Shown: piece by piece, positions 51,346 to 61,665 of the stretch | How the letters are laid out: every line of letters begins with the position of its first letter | Position numbering within the stretch: the first letter of the stretch is position 1 | From: CAVVDY01 sp963815775 | GTDB taxonomy: Bacteria; Acidobacteriota; Terriglobia; Terriglobales; Acidobacteriaceae | Direction of reading: 5' to 3' | Length of the DNA stretch: 64,000 bases | Assembly (NCBI GenBank): GCA_963815775.1 | Contig: CAWFIB010000027.1 | Span: 86,228-150,227 of the forward strand | Position numbers and translations under genes: made by a program | The notes under the pieces: model-generated | The model's input: only the letters and a program-made list of their open reading frames with translations | The model's database searches: none | What the model was told of the DNA's origin: nothing

Positions 51346-52473
51346 ATGAGTCATTACAAATCGCTGGTGCCGGCGCACCTGGATACGCTGCCAAGTTATA
51401 AGCCGGGCAAGGCGGTCCGGCAGGCAGAACTGGAGAGTGGAGTGAGCTGTATCAAGATGGCTTCGAATGAGAATCCTTTCGGGCCATCACCGCTAGCTAT
51501 TGAGGCCATCCGTCGAGCTTTCACAGACTTTCATTTCTATCCCGACAACGACCTGATCGAGTTGCGCGGCGCACTGGCCCAGATTAACGGCCTTGATCTC
51601 AACCAGGTGATGGTCACCTCGGGCTCAACTTCGTTTCTTGACCTGTTGGCACGCACGCTGCTGGCTCCGGGGCTGAACGCCGTCACCAGCAAGCATTCGT
51701 TCATCGTGTATCCCCTGGTGACACGGGCGACCGGCGCGCGCCTGATCGAGGTGCCGACGCGCAATCATCATTTCGATCTCGACGCGATTGCGGCAGCGGT
51801 CAATAGCGAGACGCGGGTGGTGTACCTTGCCAATCCCAACAATCCGACGGGGACGCTGCTACCGGCGGCGGAGATCGATCGCTTCCTCGATCGCCTGCCG
51901 GAGCATGTGATTACCGTGCTGGACGAGGCTTACTACGATTATGCGAGCCACATCGCCTCCGAACGCGGCGTGGAGTATTCGCACGCGCTCGATTATGTTC
52001 GCCAAGGGCGTCGGGTGGTGGTGCTGCGGACCTTCTCCAAGGCGCATGGGCTGGCTGGGCTGCGTGTGGGCTACGGCTTTGGACCGGCGGAGCTGCTGGG
52101 CTACTTCAATCGCCTGAAGCCACCGTTCATGGTGTCGTCGCTGGCGGAGACGGCGGCATTAGCTGCGCTGGCCGACGCCGAACACCTCGCCAAGTCGGTG
52201 CGCTCGAACGCTACGGAAGCTGAGCGGCTGCGGCGCGAGCTCACCGCCATGGGAATCTCGGTGGTTCCAACCTGGGCGAACTTCCTGTTCTGCGAGATCG
52301 GCGACGACTGTGCTGCGATGTGCCAGCAGCTTCAGGACGCTGGCATTATCGTGCGTCACCTGGCGGGATCGTGGAACGCACACCACGCGTTTCGCGTGAC
52401 CGTGGGCACGCCGGAGCAGAATGATAAGTTTCTGCGAGCGATGAAGAAAGTTCTGGCGCGCGTGCCGGCGTAG
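51346..52473 (+). CDS. hisC: histidinol-phosphate aminotransferase
   Basis: 375-residue pyridoxal-phosphate enzyme of histidine biosynthesis. The start at 51346 (MSHYKSLVPAHL) has AAGGGGAAG upstream; a start at 51316 lacks an SD. Conserved features: KMASNENPFGPSP, NPNNPTGT, DEAYYDYA and the cofactor Lys in RTFSKAHGLAGLRVGYG. Other aromatic or histidinol-phosphate transaminases look alike, so the symbol rests on overall resemblance. No other his gene is in the window. Confidence 0.85.
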   Translation: MSHYKSLVPAHLDTLPSYKPGKAVRQAELESGVSCIKMASNENPFGPSPLAIEAIRRAFTDFHFYPDNDLIELRGALAQINGLDLNQVMVTSGSTSFLDLLARTLLAPGLNAVTSKHSFIVYPLVTRATGARLIEVPTRNHHFDLDAIAAAVNSETRVVYLANPNNPTGTLLPAAEIDRFLDRLPEHVITVLDEAYYDYASHIASERGVEYSHALDYVRQGRRVVVLRTFSKAHGLAGLRVGYGFGPAELLGYFNRLKPPFMVSSLAETAALAALADAEHLAKSVRSNATEAERLRRELTAMGISVVPTWANFLFCEIGDDCAAMCQQLQDAGIIVRHLAGSWNAHHAFRVTVGTPEQNDKFLRAMKKVLARVPA

Positions 52474-52923
52474 TAAGGCCAGTACCATCATCGCAGGGGA
52501 TATGACGGCGAGTTGCTTGATGTCCGCGCCGCCGATTGCGCGTCTCATCCATGCCGACAAAGCATTTCGCCGAGCACCGCTTTCTGCGGTCCGCCGCTCT
52601 GGCGGCGGTCCTGCTCAGTTTTGCCACCCCGACGATGGCGAAACTGCAATGGGGCTCGTTCAAGGACAATGGCTGCGTCGAGAAGTCCGGGATGCGCGTG
52701 CCTGCTGTCGGCTGGCCCCGGAGCACCTAAGATCTTTGAAATCAGGATTTTGCCGGTAAGCTCCATGGGCTCAGGATTCTACGACGAAAATCGCGCTACC
52801 ACCATGAAAACAAAGGAGCACGCAGGCACTTTCTTAAGCTTAGGCAATAATGCCCTGACGCCCAGCCGGCAACTAGTCCGGCTGGTAGCTGGTAGCTGAC
52901 GGCTGACAGCCGACAGCTCTCCC
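52474..52923. other. intergenic region with small ORF and repeats
   Basis: Contains the doubtful small secreted ORF listed next. The last 60 bases hold TAGCTGGTAGCTGACGG-type short repeats, the same style as repeats between groES and groEL. Confidence 0.5.
52551..52730 (+). CDS. possible small secreted protein, maybe truncated
   Basis: 59 residues. A good signal peptide (FLRSAALAAVLLSFATPTMA) is followed by KLQWGSFKDNGCVEKSG and an abrupt end RVPAVGWPRST. The mature part is only about 29 residues with one cysteine. The sequence after the stop stays open in another frame for some codons, so a frameshifted remnant of a longer secreted protein is possible. Confidence 0.35.
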   Translation: MPTKHFAEHRFLRSAALAAVLLSFATPTMAKLQWGSFKDNGCVEKSGMRVPAVGWPRST

Positions 52924-53361
52924 TCACGCCGACTTCTTCGTCGTGCGTCGTTGGTGTTCCTTGCGGATCTTTTCATAGCGGAGCGACAGCACGGCGAGTT
53001 CCTCGTCGGAGAGCTTCTCGATGTCGATCATCTGGTTCTGGGCGGTGCCCGTGGCGTGTATGAGTTCGTCCAGCTTCAGATTGATGGCGCGGGCGTCGCG
53101 ATTCTGCGTGTTCTGGATCAGGAAGACCATCAGGAAGGTAACGATGGTCGTGCCGGTGTTGATGATGAGCTGCCAGGTGTCGGAGTAGTGATAGATCGGG
53201 CCTGTGACCACCCACGCGACGATGATGAAAACCGCACCGGCGAAGGCCCATCGCGAACCCAGGTAAGTAGAAGCCACCGACGAAAACTGGCTAAACCAGT
53301 CAGCCGCAGGCTTCCTTGCTCGTCGCCGCTTCGCCGGCGATCCATTCTCAGGCTTGCTCAT
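52924..53361 (-). CDS. low-affinity iron permease family protein
   Basis: 145 residues matching the low-affinity iron permease family (PF04120). A basic Pro/Arg-rich N-terminus is followed by two transmembrane helices (about 38-58 and 65-88), the conserved IINTGTTIVTFLMVFLIQNT stretch, and NRDARAINLKLDELIHA. Despite its name, transport by short bacterial members is not well established. Confidence 0.88.
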   Translation of the reverse strand: MSKPENGSPAKRRRARKPAADWFSQFSSVASTYLGSRWAFAGAVFIIVAWVVTGPIYHYSDTWQLIINTGTTIVTFLMVFLIQNTQNRDARAINLKLDELIHATGTAQNQMIDIEKLSDEELAVLSLRYEKIRKEHQRRTTKKSA

Positions 53362-53364
53362 AAC

Positions 53365-53583
53365 CTACGCCGACTTGCGAGAGCCCGCTATCAGCATCAC
53401 GGCACCCGCCGCGCAAAGCACGCCGCCGACTGCCGGCGAGAGCTTCTCATTGTGATGAGTGGTGATGCCGACCGAAGCGTCTCCTATCTTAGCTTCGTGA
53501 GTATTACTTCTGGGTATGGGCACGAAAAAGGCTATTATGCCCAGAACCAGGACGATGAGTCCGATTAGACTTAAAGGTCGCAT
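53365..53583 (-). CDS. small two-helix membrane protein
   Basis: 72 residues with two hydrophobic helices (5-22 and 50-68) around a short polar loop. It resembles the DUF3185-like small proteins. It ends 3 bases before the iron-permease-like gene, so the two are probably translated together. Confidence 0.7.
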   Translation of the reverse strand: MRPLSLIGLIVLVLGIIAFFVPIPRSNTHEAKIGDASVGITTHHNEKLSPAVGGVLCAAGAVMLIAGSRKSA

Positions 53584-53980
53584 TCTTCTCCTTGACGTGG
53601 AACGACGTGGACGGCCTTTTTCCTCCCGCCAACCAGTTTGGCCGGGCGAGAAAGGGAAACAGAAGTCCTCAGCACTTTGAACCGTAAACCAGCCCTCGTG
53701 GTTGTATGTGCATGGTAGAGAAAGCTAGTCCCGAGGTAACTCGCGGAGGCCAGGCTCATCCACCTCGGCGCTCGTCGGCGAGGTGCTTCGCGCTGGAGAG
53801 GATGGCGAACCGCCGCCGCATTACAGCGACGTGGATTGTATCCTCGGCTTTGACAGCGTGGTGGCAAGAGAGTAGGCTGAAGTGTGAGTGAGTTATTCCT
53901 CTCCTCTTTCAGATCCTCTGAGCTAAGTCAGCTTATCTGAAGTCCTCCTCTCTTAGAGTTACCCGCCAGCAGGAGGCTTA
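53584..53980. other. intergenic region, nothing clear
   Basis: No supported gene. One hairpin CACCTCGGCG-ctcgt-CGGCGAGGTG (53761-53785 region) is visible. AGGAGG at 53971-53976 belongs to the next gene. Confidence 0.45.
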
Positions 53981-54304
53981 GTGTTTGCACGCAACGTGGC
54001 ATTTTCTTTGAAGCCGGACTCGGTACCCGAATTTTCCCGGAAGTTTGAGAGCGAAGTTCTTCCTCTGCTGCAGAAACAGGATGGATTCCGCGAGGAGTTC
54101 GTTCTGCTCAGTGAGGACAATGTCCACGGACACGCCATCAGCCTCTGGGAAACCCGGGAGCATGCGGACGCCTACGAAAAGAAAGCCTACCCGCAGGTGC
54201 TGCACGCGCTCGAAATGGTAGTGGTGGGCACGCCGAAGGTCCGCATGTCGAATGTGGTCCACTCCGCCGCGAAGCTACCGGCAGCTAAGGCCGCCGTAAT
54301 CTAA
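53981..54304 (+). CDS. antibiotic-biosynthesis-monooxygenase-like protein
   Basis: 107 residues from GTG 53981 with AGGAGG five bases upstream. The pattern of a small dimeric ferredoxin-like fold (ABM family) is visible: NVAFSLKPDSVPEFSRKFE, then SLWETREHADAYEKKAYPQVL. Such proteins range from monooxygenases to haem-degrading enzymes and many have no known role. Confidence 0.75.
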   Translation: MFARNVAFSLKPDSVPEFSRKFESEVLPLLQKQDGFREEFVLLSEDNVHGHAISLWETREHADAYEKKAYPQVLHALEMVVVGTPKVRMSNVVHSAAKLPAAKAAVI

Positions 54305-54389
54305 CAATGCCCCGCGCAGAGGGGATAAGGTCTTCCCCCCGCGCTGGCCGCATATCGAAACCAGAACGGCCACGTATGAGGTCAAGCCG

Positions 54390-54605
54390 ATGATTTGTCC
54401 ACAGTGCAAGAGTGAAATGTCGAGGAAGTGGCAGCCTAGAAGCGGCGACAAGGTGGTTGTACTTTCCAGCCTGGTGTGGTCTTGCGGTGTGTGCGGGCAT
54501 CAACTCACCCTGGCTGACATGAAACCGTACGCGCGGGGGCGGCAGAAGACAGAGCATAAGGCAGCAAGTATTCTCCTGACCTTGCCACGACCGCTCTCGC
54601 GCTGA
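54390..54605 (+). CDS. small zinc-ribbon protein
   Basis: 71 residues. C3-x2-C6 and C32-x2-C35 form a four-cysteine zinc ribbon; the C-terminal half is basic and probably disordered. Function unknown. Confidence 0.6.
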   Translation: MICPQCKSEMSRKWQPRSGDKVVVLSSLVWSCGVCGHQLTLADMKPYARGRQKTEHKAASILLTLPRPLSR

Positions 54606-54644
54606 CGTTGCGGCCGATAACTCGTGTTAGAACAATGAGGGTGA

Positions 54645-54995
54645 ATGTACTCAAGAATTGTGAAATGGACTTGCCTGGCCGCCTTGGTTGTGGCGGCTGC
54701 TGTGATATTGCACGGAATTCCGCAGATCCTGGTTCAATTTGTAGTCTGCGGGGGAGCAGTGTTCGTAATGATGGAAGCAGTTCATACCCGGAAGTACTTG
54801 TGGGTGGCGGCTTTTGCCCTGGTTGCTCTCTATTTCAATCCCATTTTTCCATTTGACGTCTCGCGGATAGCGTCACTCACGATACTGTTTGGGTGCGCGG
54901 CTCTCTTCCTGGGATCTCTCCGCTATCTGACGCCGGTGCCGAAGATGTCGCTGGCGACAATCACCGATCTGCCGGCGCGCGGCGAGTCACTCTAG
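54645..54995 (+). CDS. small membrane protein (DUF6804-like)
   Basis: 116 residues with four hydrophobic helices and the motif ALYFNPIFPF, which I associate with an unnamed small membrane family (DUF6804-like). No enzymatic motif. Confidence 0.6.
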   Translation: MYSRIVKWTCLAALVVAAAVILHGIPQILVQFVVCGGAVFVMMEAVHTRKYLWVAAFALVALYFNPIFPFDVSRIASLTILFGCAALFLGSLRYLTPVPKMSLATITDLPARGESL

Positions 54996-55042
54996 ATCGA
55001 GACCGCCGACACCCGGGGTATGCCGGGAGACAGGAGGCAAGC

Positions 55043-55486
55043 GTGGAATTGGCTTTGGAAAATGGCTGCACGTTCGTCATGGATGGACTGCTTCTACCTC
55101 CACCGCTACGATTCGAGGGACAGCCTTACCCCGATGGCTGGAGGCTTCTCAAGAGTCTGAGGAGCGACGAGATCGAGGTCCGTGCCCGTGCCTGTGGCTG
55201 GAATTTTGTTTTCCTGGCCGCAGCCATGAGGCGCACGGTGTTTGGTCTGCAGCGGGCCACGAGTTTGCGAAGAGCCACGAACCGCCTCCTCGCCGAGGCG
55301 CGAAAGAGCGCTTTCAATTCTATGGAGATCACCGAGGTCAATGCCCGGCGTTTCCTCGGATTGCACCTGGTAAGCGTCGGCGCGCATTCCCGAAGCCTGC
55401 AAAAGAGCCATCAGGTGAAAGATATTTCGGGGCGGCGTCGCGATCTGGCGATGGGGCAGCGCGTCCCCGGCGCTGAGCGTCTCTGA
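55043..55486 (+). CDS. conserved acidobacterial hypothetical
   Basis: 147 residues from GTG 55043 (GGAGG nine bases upstream), ending 55486. The frame is open farther upstream but overlaps the membrane-protein gene. The sequence GWNFVFLAAAMRR and the later EVNARRFLGLHLVSVGAHSR resemble a protein type common in Acidobacteria with unknown role. Confidence 0.6.
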   Translation: MELALENGCTFVMDGLLLPPPLRFEGQPYPDGWRLLKSLRSDEIEVRARACGWNFVFLAAAMRRTVFGLQRATSLRRATNRLLAEARKSAFNSMEITEVNARRFLGLHLVSVGAHSRSLQKSHQVKDISGRRRDLAMGQRVPGAERL

Positions 55487-55727
55487 CTCGAAGCGCGTGG
55501 GGGTTAGCAAGTAACCCCCGAGGTACGCCCCTCCTGCTCCACGTCCCCAACATCTGTTAGCGTGACTTGCCTATGTGTCCGCCGCACCTGATCGATCTGC
55601 AAATGATCGGCAGGTAGGCGCTTGGCGCAGGGACCCAATCCAGGTTCATTAATCGAACCAGCCCAAAAGGAATCGCGACGGACAGTGGCTACTCGTAGTG
55701 CGCGTAGCGGATATCGGGTATACGCTG

Positions 55728-55808
55728 GTTCCCGAGCCGGCGACGCTGGCCTTGATTGGAACTGCCCTCGGCCTGGTGGGCATTGTTCGCCGCAGACTTA
55801 ACCTCTGA
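55728..55808 (+). pseudogene. orphan PEP-CTERM sorting tail
   Basis: In one frame the sequence reads VPEPATLALIGTALG, then LVGIVRRRLNL and a TGA: a textbook PEP-CTERM signal (VPEP motif, hydrophobic helix, basic end) for exosortase-dependent sorting. The frame is open only from a TAA about 80 bases upstream and has no start codon with an SD, so the body of the protein is missing. It looks like the relic of a decayed gene. Confidence 0.65.
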
Positions 55809-55866
55809 TATTGTTCGCAATGCAGACTTGCAGGAGTGGGAGCGAGGGCTTCCACTCCTTTGTTGT

Positions 55867-55920
55867 AAGTAGCAATTAGCAACCAGCAATTAGCAATTAG
55901 CTGTAGTAGCTAGCGATTAG
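55867..55920 (+). repeat. AGCAATTAGC-type short repeats
   Basis: Imperfect units of AGCAATT and AGCAACC follow one another. The same unit types recur at 57471-57550 and, inverted, at 59031-59055. Confidence 0.7.
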
Positions 55921-56208
55921 GGATATCAGCCTGCACGCACCACATTTGCACGCTTGTCGGCAACAAGCCACTAGAAACGGCGAGCATAAGAACTGCGCTC
56001 TCCGTCTAAGAGACCGTCGCAAACAGCAATTGCCAGCAAAGACGCACGTATGATTACGGCCTGGATGAACATCCTCTGAGGCGGTTTGCCTCAGGTTTGG
56101 GAATTGTTGACACCGTTTTGACAACTGAATGTGAGCACAGATCTAGAATTCCGCACGCCGCAGCGGTGTTGCTGCCGGAAGCATCTATTTTAAATGCCAA
56201 GGAGAATC

Positions 56209-57465
56209 ATGATAGGTCAGCGGAAGCGCCAGATGACAAATACGTGGACAGGAAGAATCGCGCTCGCATCGGCGATCGTGTTGTTTCTCGCAGCCGTAAG
56301 TACCGGCGAAGCACACGCCCAAAGCTACCACGTGATCTACAGTTTCACGGGATGTCTGGATGGAAACCTGCCGAGTAACACACTGCTGCTGGGTAAATCA
56401 GGCAGCCTGTACGGGACTACCATCGAAGGTGGGGCAGGCTGCGGAGTGGGCGGCCTGGGCGTCGCCTTCCAGTTAAGGCATAGTGGAAATGGATGGGTAT
56501 ACAGCACAATGCATAAGTTTACCGGAGGCAGTCAGGACGGGGCGGCGCCGTACAGCTATGGCGGACTGACGGTTGGTCCCGATGGCGGCTATTACGGCAC
56601 CGCGAGTCTGGGTGGGTCGGCCAACGCCGGTGTGGTCTTCCGGATTCGTGCTAAGCCGCAGATCGCGTGCAAGACGTTGCTGTGCCCGCCATGGACGGAG
56701 GACATCGTTCACCAATTTACCGGTAGTCCGGATGGAGAGGAGCCGCTGGGCAGCGTGGCCTTCGACGCGGCAGGAAACATGTACGGGACGACGGTACATG
56801 GAGGGCCGGTATTGGGCGCAGCGTACATGATCTCTCCAGTCGGCAACGGCTGGACGGAAAACGTGCTCACCGGAGTCGAGGGAGACCCGTTAGGCAGCCT
56901 GATGATGGATCATTTGGGGAACTTGTACGGCATTACCTTTTCCGGAGGCAGGATCGGCCGGGGTACGGTGTTCCAACTGACGCGGTCCGGGTTGGGTTGG
57001 ATGATGAACGTTCTGCACACCTTTCTAGGCGGAGATGATGGAGAGAATCCTTTCGGCGGGCTTGTCTTTGACGCGCAGGGAAATATCTTCGGCTCAACGA
57101 CTACTGGCGGGAGCGGCGGCGGCGGGACAATCTTTGAGCTCACTCCCAGCGATAACGGCTGGACGTTCAATACCATCTATAACCTTTCAGGCGCCGACGG
57201 CCCGACGAGCGCTCTGACCATGGACGCTGCGGGTAATCTCTATGGCACTACCACTGGGGACGGCGTTTTTGAGCAGGGCTCCGTCTTCAAGCTGTCGCAC
57301 TCCAATAATGGCTGGAGCCTCACCGACCTTCACGACTTCGTTGGAGGCAGCGAGGGGTATGGGCCGCTCGGGGGAGTGACCATGGATGCCAGTGGAAATT
57401 TGTACGGAACAACCGCATTCGGTGGAGCGAGTGACGCTGGAGTGGTGTGGGAGATTACGAACTAG
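56209..57465 (+). CDS. exported GloVer-repeat protein
   Basis: 418 residues of the choice-of-anchor tandem repeat (GloVer, TIGR03803) kind. The start at 56209 has AAGGAG four bases upstream; ATG 56194 lies before that SD. Signal peptide ending GEAHAQ, then about eight repeats of roughly 45 residues with the pattern hydrophobic-D-x-x-GNLYGTT-x-x-GG-x-x-x-x-G-x-x-x-x-LT. The repeats probably form a beta-propeller outside the cell. No anchor is obvious at the C-terminus. Convergent with a second such gene. Confidence 0.88.
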   Translation: MIGQRKRQMTNTWTGRIALASAIVLFLAAVSTGEAHAQSYHVIYSFTGCLDGNLPSNTLLLGKSGSLYGTTIEGGAGCGVGGLGVAFQLRHSGNGWVYSTMHKFTGGSQDGAAPYSYGGLTVGPDGGYYGTASLGGSANAGVVFRIRAKPQIACKTLLCPPWTEDIVHQFTGSPDGEEPLGSVAFDAAGNMYGTTVHGGPVLGAAYMISPVGNGWTENVLTGVEGDPLGSLMMDHLGNLYGITFSGGRIGRGTVFQLTRSGLGWMMNVLHTFLGGDDGENPFGGLVFDAQGNIFGSTTTGGSGGGGTIFELTPSDNGWTFNTIYNLSGADGPTSALTMDAAGNLYGTTTGDGVFEQGSVFKLSHSNNGWSLTDLHDFVGGSEGYGPLGGVTMDASGNLYGTTAFGGASDAGVVWEITN

Positions 57466-57477
57466 CGACTAGCAATT

Positions 57478-57537
57478 AGCAACTAGCAATCAGCATTAGC
57501 AACTAGCAATCAGCATTAGCAACTAGCAATCAGCATT
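57478..57537 (+). repeat. three perfect 20-base tandem repeats
   Basis: Three identical copies of AGCAACTAGCAATCAGCATT (57478-57497, 57498-57517, 57518-57537), flanked by partial units. They fill most of the gap between the convergent GloVer genes. Perfect identity suggests recent slippage. Confidence 0.95.
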
Positions 57538-57571
57538 AGCAATTAGCAAAGGCATTATCCAGCTTCTGTCT

Positions 57572-58813
57572 TCAGTGAGGCGTGATGACCCATACCGTCC
57601 CGCAGCCGACACCGGGGGTGCAATTCAGGTTGCCGCCGGCGGACGCTGAACCGTACAGATTGCCGCTGGCATCTATGGTTAGCGGGCCAGACGGCCACGC
57701 GCCATCGCTGCCTCCGGTAAAGTCATAGATTGTGGAATAGGACCAGCCATTCGGGGTCTGGGTCAACTCGTAGACTGCACCATAGCCAGACGCTCCACCA
57801 CCACCCACGCCGTATAGATTGCCGGCCGCATCCATCACCAATCCGCTGGTGAGCGCTTGTGCCTGTCCGGGAAGAAAGGTGTAGAGCTCGGTTAGCACCC
57901 AGGAATCTCCTGAGTTGGTTAGCTTGAACGCAACACTAGGGCCTGGGTCGCCGTGGCCAATTCCATAGAAATTGCCGGATGAGTCAGAGATCAGGTTGCC
58001 TACAGGATGGGCAGGATTCTCGCCGGGGAAGACGTGCAGCAGGTCTTCTTTCCAGGTGCTACCCTGCGGGCTCAGGCGATAGACAGTTCCTAAGTCGGAG
58101 GTGCCACCGGCATAGGTTGGCCCATAGAGATTGCCCGACTGGTCGATGAAGAGCGTGTCTAATATCCATCGACCATCGCTGGGCGGACCAGCGAATGCGT
58201 GTAGAAGGGTTTTGCGCCAGCCATCTCGCAGTCCCTGCGCGGGCGAGAGTTCGTAGACCTGCCCGGTAGTGCCACACATTGTGATGGTGGTGCCGTAGAG
58301 ATCTCCTGAGCGGTCGAGAACCAGACCGCCGTTGGTACCAGCACCATCGCATTGCCCAAAGCGGTATAGGGTAGCTTTCGTCCAGATTGTCTGTTTGCAT
58401 CCGGGATCGGCGCAAATTGGAGCGAGGCGAAACACGGTACCGCCGCCGCCTTCAATTCCTCCGTCGACGGTTGCGCCATAGAAGATACCGCTGGGTCCGA
58501 TGGTCAAGGGCGAAGCGGGACTCCAGCCATCGGTCTTGCTTTGAAACTTGTAGAGTGTGGTGAATGACCACCCAGACTGCGATGACGACAGCTCGAACAC
58601 GGTTCCACACCCAAACGTGGAGCAATTGTCGATTCCGCCCCGGGAGGCTGTGCCGTAGAGGTTGCCGTGGGAATCCATTACCAATGCACCGGGACTGATT
58701 CCGTCAGAGCCTTCGAAGGTATGGAGTACCTGGAACGTCTGGGTTTGAGCAGCATACGCCAGCGCGAGCAAGACGCTGAATACCTGGAAGGCTGACAGGA
58801 ATCGATTCTGCAC
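57572..58813 (-). CDS. exported GloVer-repeat protein
   Basis: 413 residues, same GloVer repeat type as its convergent neighbour but not closely similar. The start is a GTG at 58813 with GAGGAGG six bases upstream; a TTG at 58864 is the alternative. Signal peptide (FQVFSVLLALAYAAQTQ), then repeats such as ALVMDSHGNLYGTASRGG and GLVMDAAGNLYGVGGGG. Several cysteine pairs (CSTFGC, CADPGC) may form disulphides. Confidence 0.87.
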   Translation of the reverse strand: MQNRFLSAFQVFSVLLALAYAAQTQTFQVLHTFEGSDGISPGALVMDSHGNLYGTASRGGIDNCSTFGCGTVFELSSSQSGWSFTTLYKFQSKTDGWSPASPLTIGPSGIFYGATVDGGIEGGGGTVFRLAPICADPGCKQTIWTKATLYRFGQCDGAGTNGGLVLDRSGDLYGTTITMCGTTGQVYELSPAQGLRDGWRKTLLHAFAGPPSDGRWILDTLFIDQSGNLYGPTYAGGTSDLGTVYRLSPQGSTWKEDLLHVFPGENPAHPVGNLISDSSGNFYGIGHGDPGPSVAFKLTNSGDSWVLTELYTFLPGQAQALTSGLVMDAAGNLYGVGGGGASGYGAVYELTQTPNGWSYSTIYDFTGGSDGAWPSGPLTIDASGNLYGSASAGGNLNCTPGVGCGTVWVITPH

Positions 58814-58965
58814 CGGCTGCCTCCTCACCTCGTCGCATAGTTTACGCTGGCAAGGAGCCAGCAACCAAGGGTGCGGGCTGATTTTCGAGCTCAGCCAGCA
58901 CGACTCGCAGTGGACCTATTCAGTGATAGCATCCGGGACATCTGCCGCAGCGTTTACTCAACTAG

Positions 58966-59006
58966 CACAAACAAAACCCCACCCCGGCAAAGCAGCCGGA
59001 GTGGGG
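58966..59006 (-). terminator. Rho-independent terminator of groEL
   Basis: On the minus strand a 12-bp stem with one mismatch (CCCCACTCCGGC / GCCGGGGTGGGG, loop of six) is followed by TTTTGTTTGT. It lies 59 bases after the groEL stop. Confidence 0.85.
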
Positions 59007-59064
59007 CCTATTAACATCAACAGCCTTTAGCGAATTGCTAATTGCTAATTGCTAGCAGCTGTCT

Positions 59065-60726
<1,662 letters not shown>

Positions 60727-60744
60727 TGCTTATGATCTCCTTCA

Positions 60745-60910
60745 AGTTGGCTGTCAGCTATCCGCCGCCAGCCCTTAGTAAATTCAGCTGTCAGCTATCC
60801 GCCGCCAGCTACCAGTAAATTCTCAGGGGCTAAAGCCCCAATCTTTGGTTAGCTCTCTCGGCACGCCGGAAGGCGTGCCCTTTCAAAATCGCTTACGGCA
60901 GCACGCCGGA
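60745..60910. repeat. short repeats between groES and groEL
   Basis: Two direct copies of GCTGTCAGCTATCCGCCGCC (60750-60769 and 60789-60808 regions), then GGGGCTAAAGCCCC and two GGCACGCCGGAAGGCG(TGCC) units. Unusual content inside a normally compact operon. Confidence 0.75.
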
Positions 60911-60921
60911 AGGCGGTGAAA

Positions 60922-61245
<324 letters not shown>

Positions 61246-61389
61246 TCGTGAAACTCCTTTCAGTTCTATGGGTCAGTTTTGGATTGCAGTGGCGCTCGCC
61301 AGCACGAACTCAAATTGCAGAGTGGCTGGCAGGCAACGCTCATGAAATCTGCGGATTATGCACCACGCTGGAGGGCGCCGCGATGTCTG

Positions 61390-61416
61390 TTAGCACTCAC
61401 ATCCAACGAGTGCTAA
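61390..61416 (-). promoter_or_regulatory. CIRCE operator (HrcA site)
   Basis: Perfect inverted repeat TTAGCACTC-N9-GAGTGCTAA, the binding site of the heat-shock repressor HrcA, about 145 bases before groES. Confidence 0.97.
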
Positions 61417-61445
61417 TCATAACTGGACTCGCAGCCGGCTGTCAA
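61416..61445 (-). promoter_or_regulatory. sigma-70 promoter of groESL
   Basis: On the minus strand TTGACA (61445-61440) is followed after 18 bases by TATGAT (61421-61416), whose last base is the first base of CIRCE. HrcA bound there would cover the transcription start. Confidence 0.85.
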
Positions 61446-61665
61446 GTTGGGGGGAGAGCGGCGAGGGGACTTGGGGAGCCTGGCTCGGCCCGTGAGATAA
61501 AAATCTTTGTCCCAAGGCGTCCGATTGGACCAGGGTAGCATTCACACTCTACGGCCTGCACCATCCGGCGCAAGCGTCGCAGCCATATTACCTGGCGAGA
61601 GCAGCCAGTCGACTGAAAGAATCGCGGGGCATAGAATGGGCGGAAAGATCAACTGATCGATTGCG

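Larger units (their letters stand above)
55487..56208. other. long intergenic region with gene remnant
   Basis: No complete gene. It contains the PEP-CTERM tail at 55728-55808, AGCAATTAGCAA-type short repeats at 55867-55920, and the SD (AAGGAG, 56199-56204) of the GloVer gene at its end. Confidence 0.55.

Noticed and set aside
57478..57537. CRISPR array
   Set aside because: Contiguous 20-base repeats without spacers.
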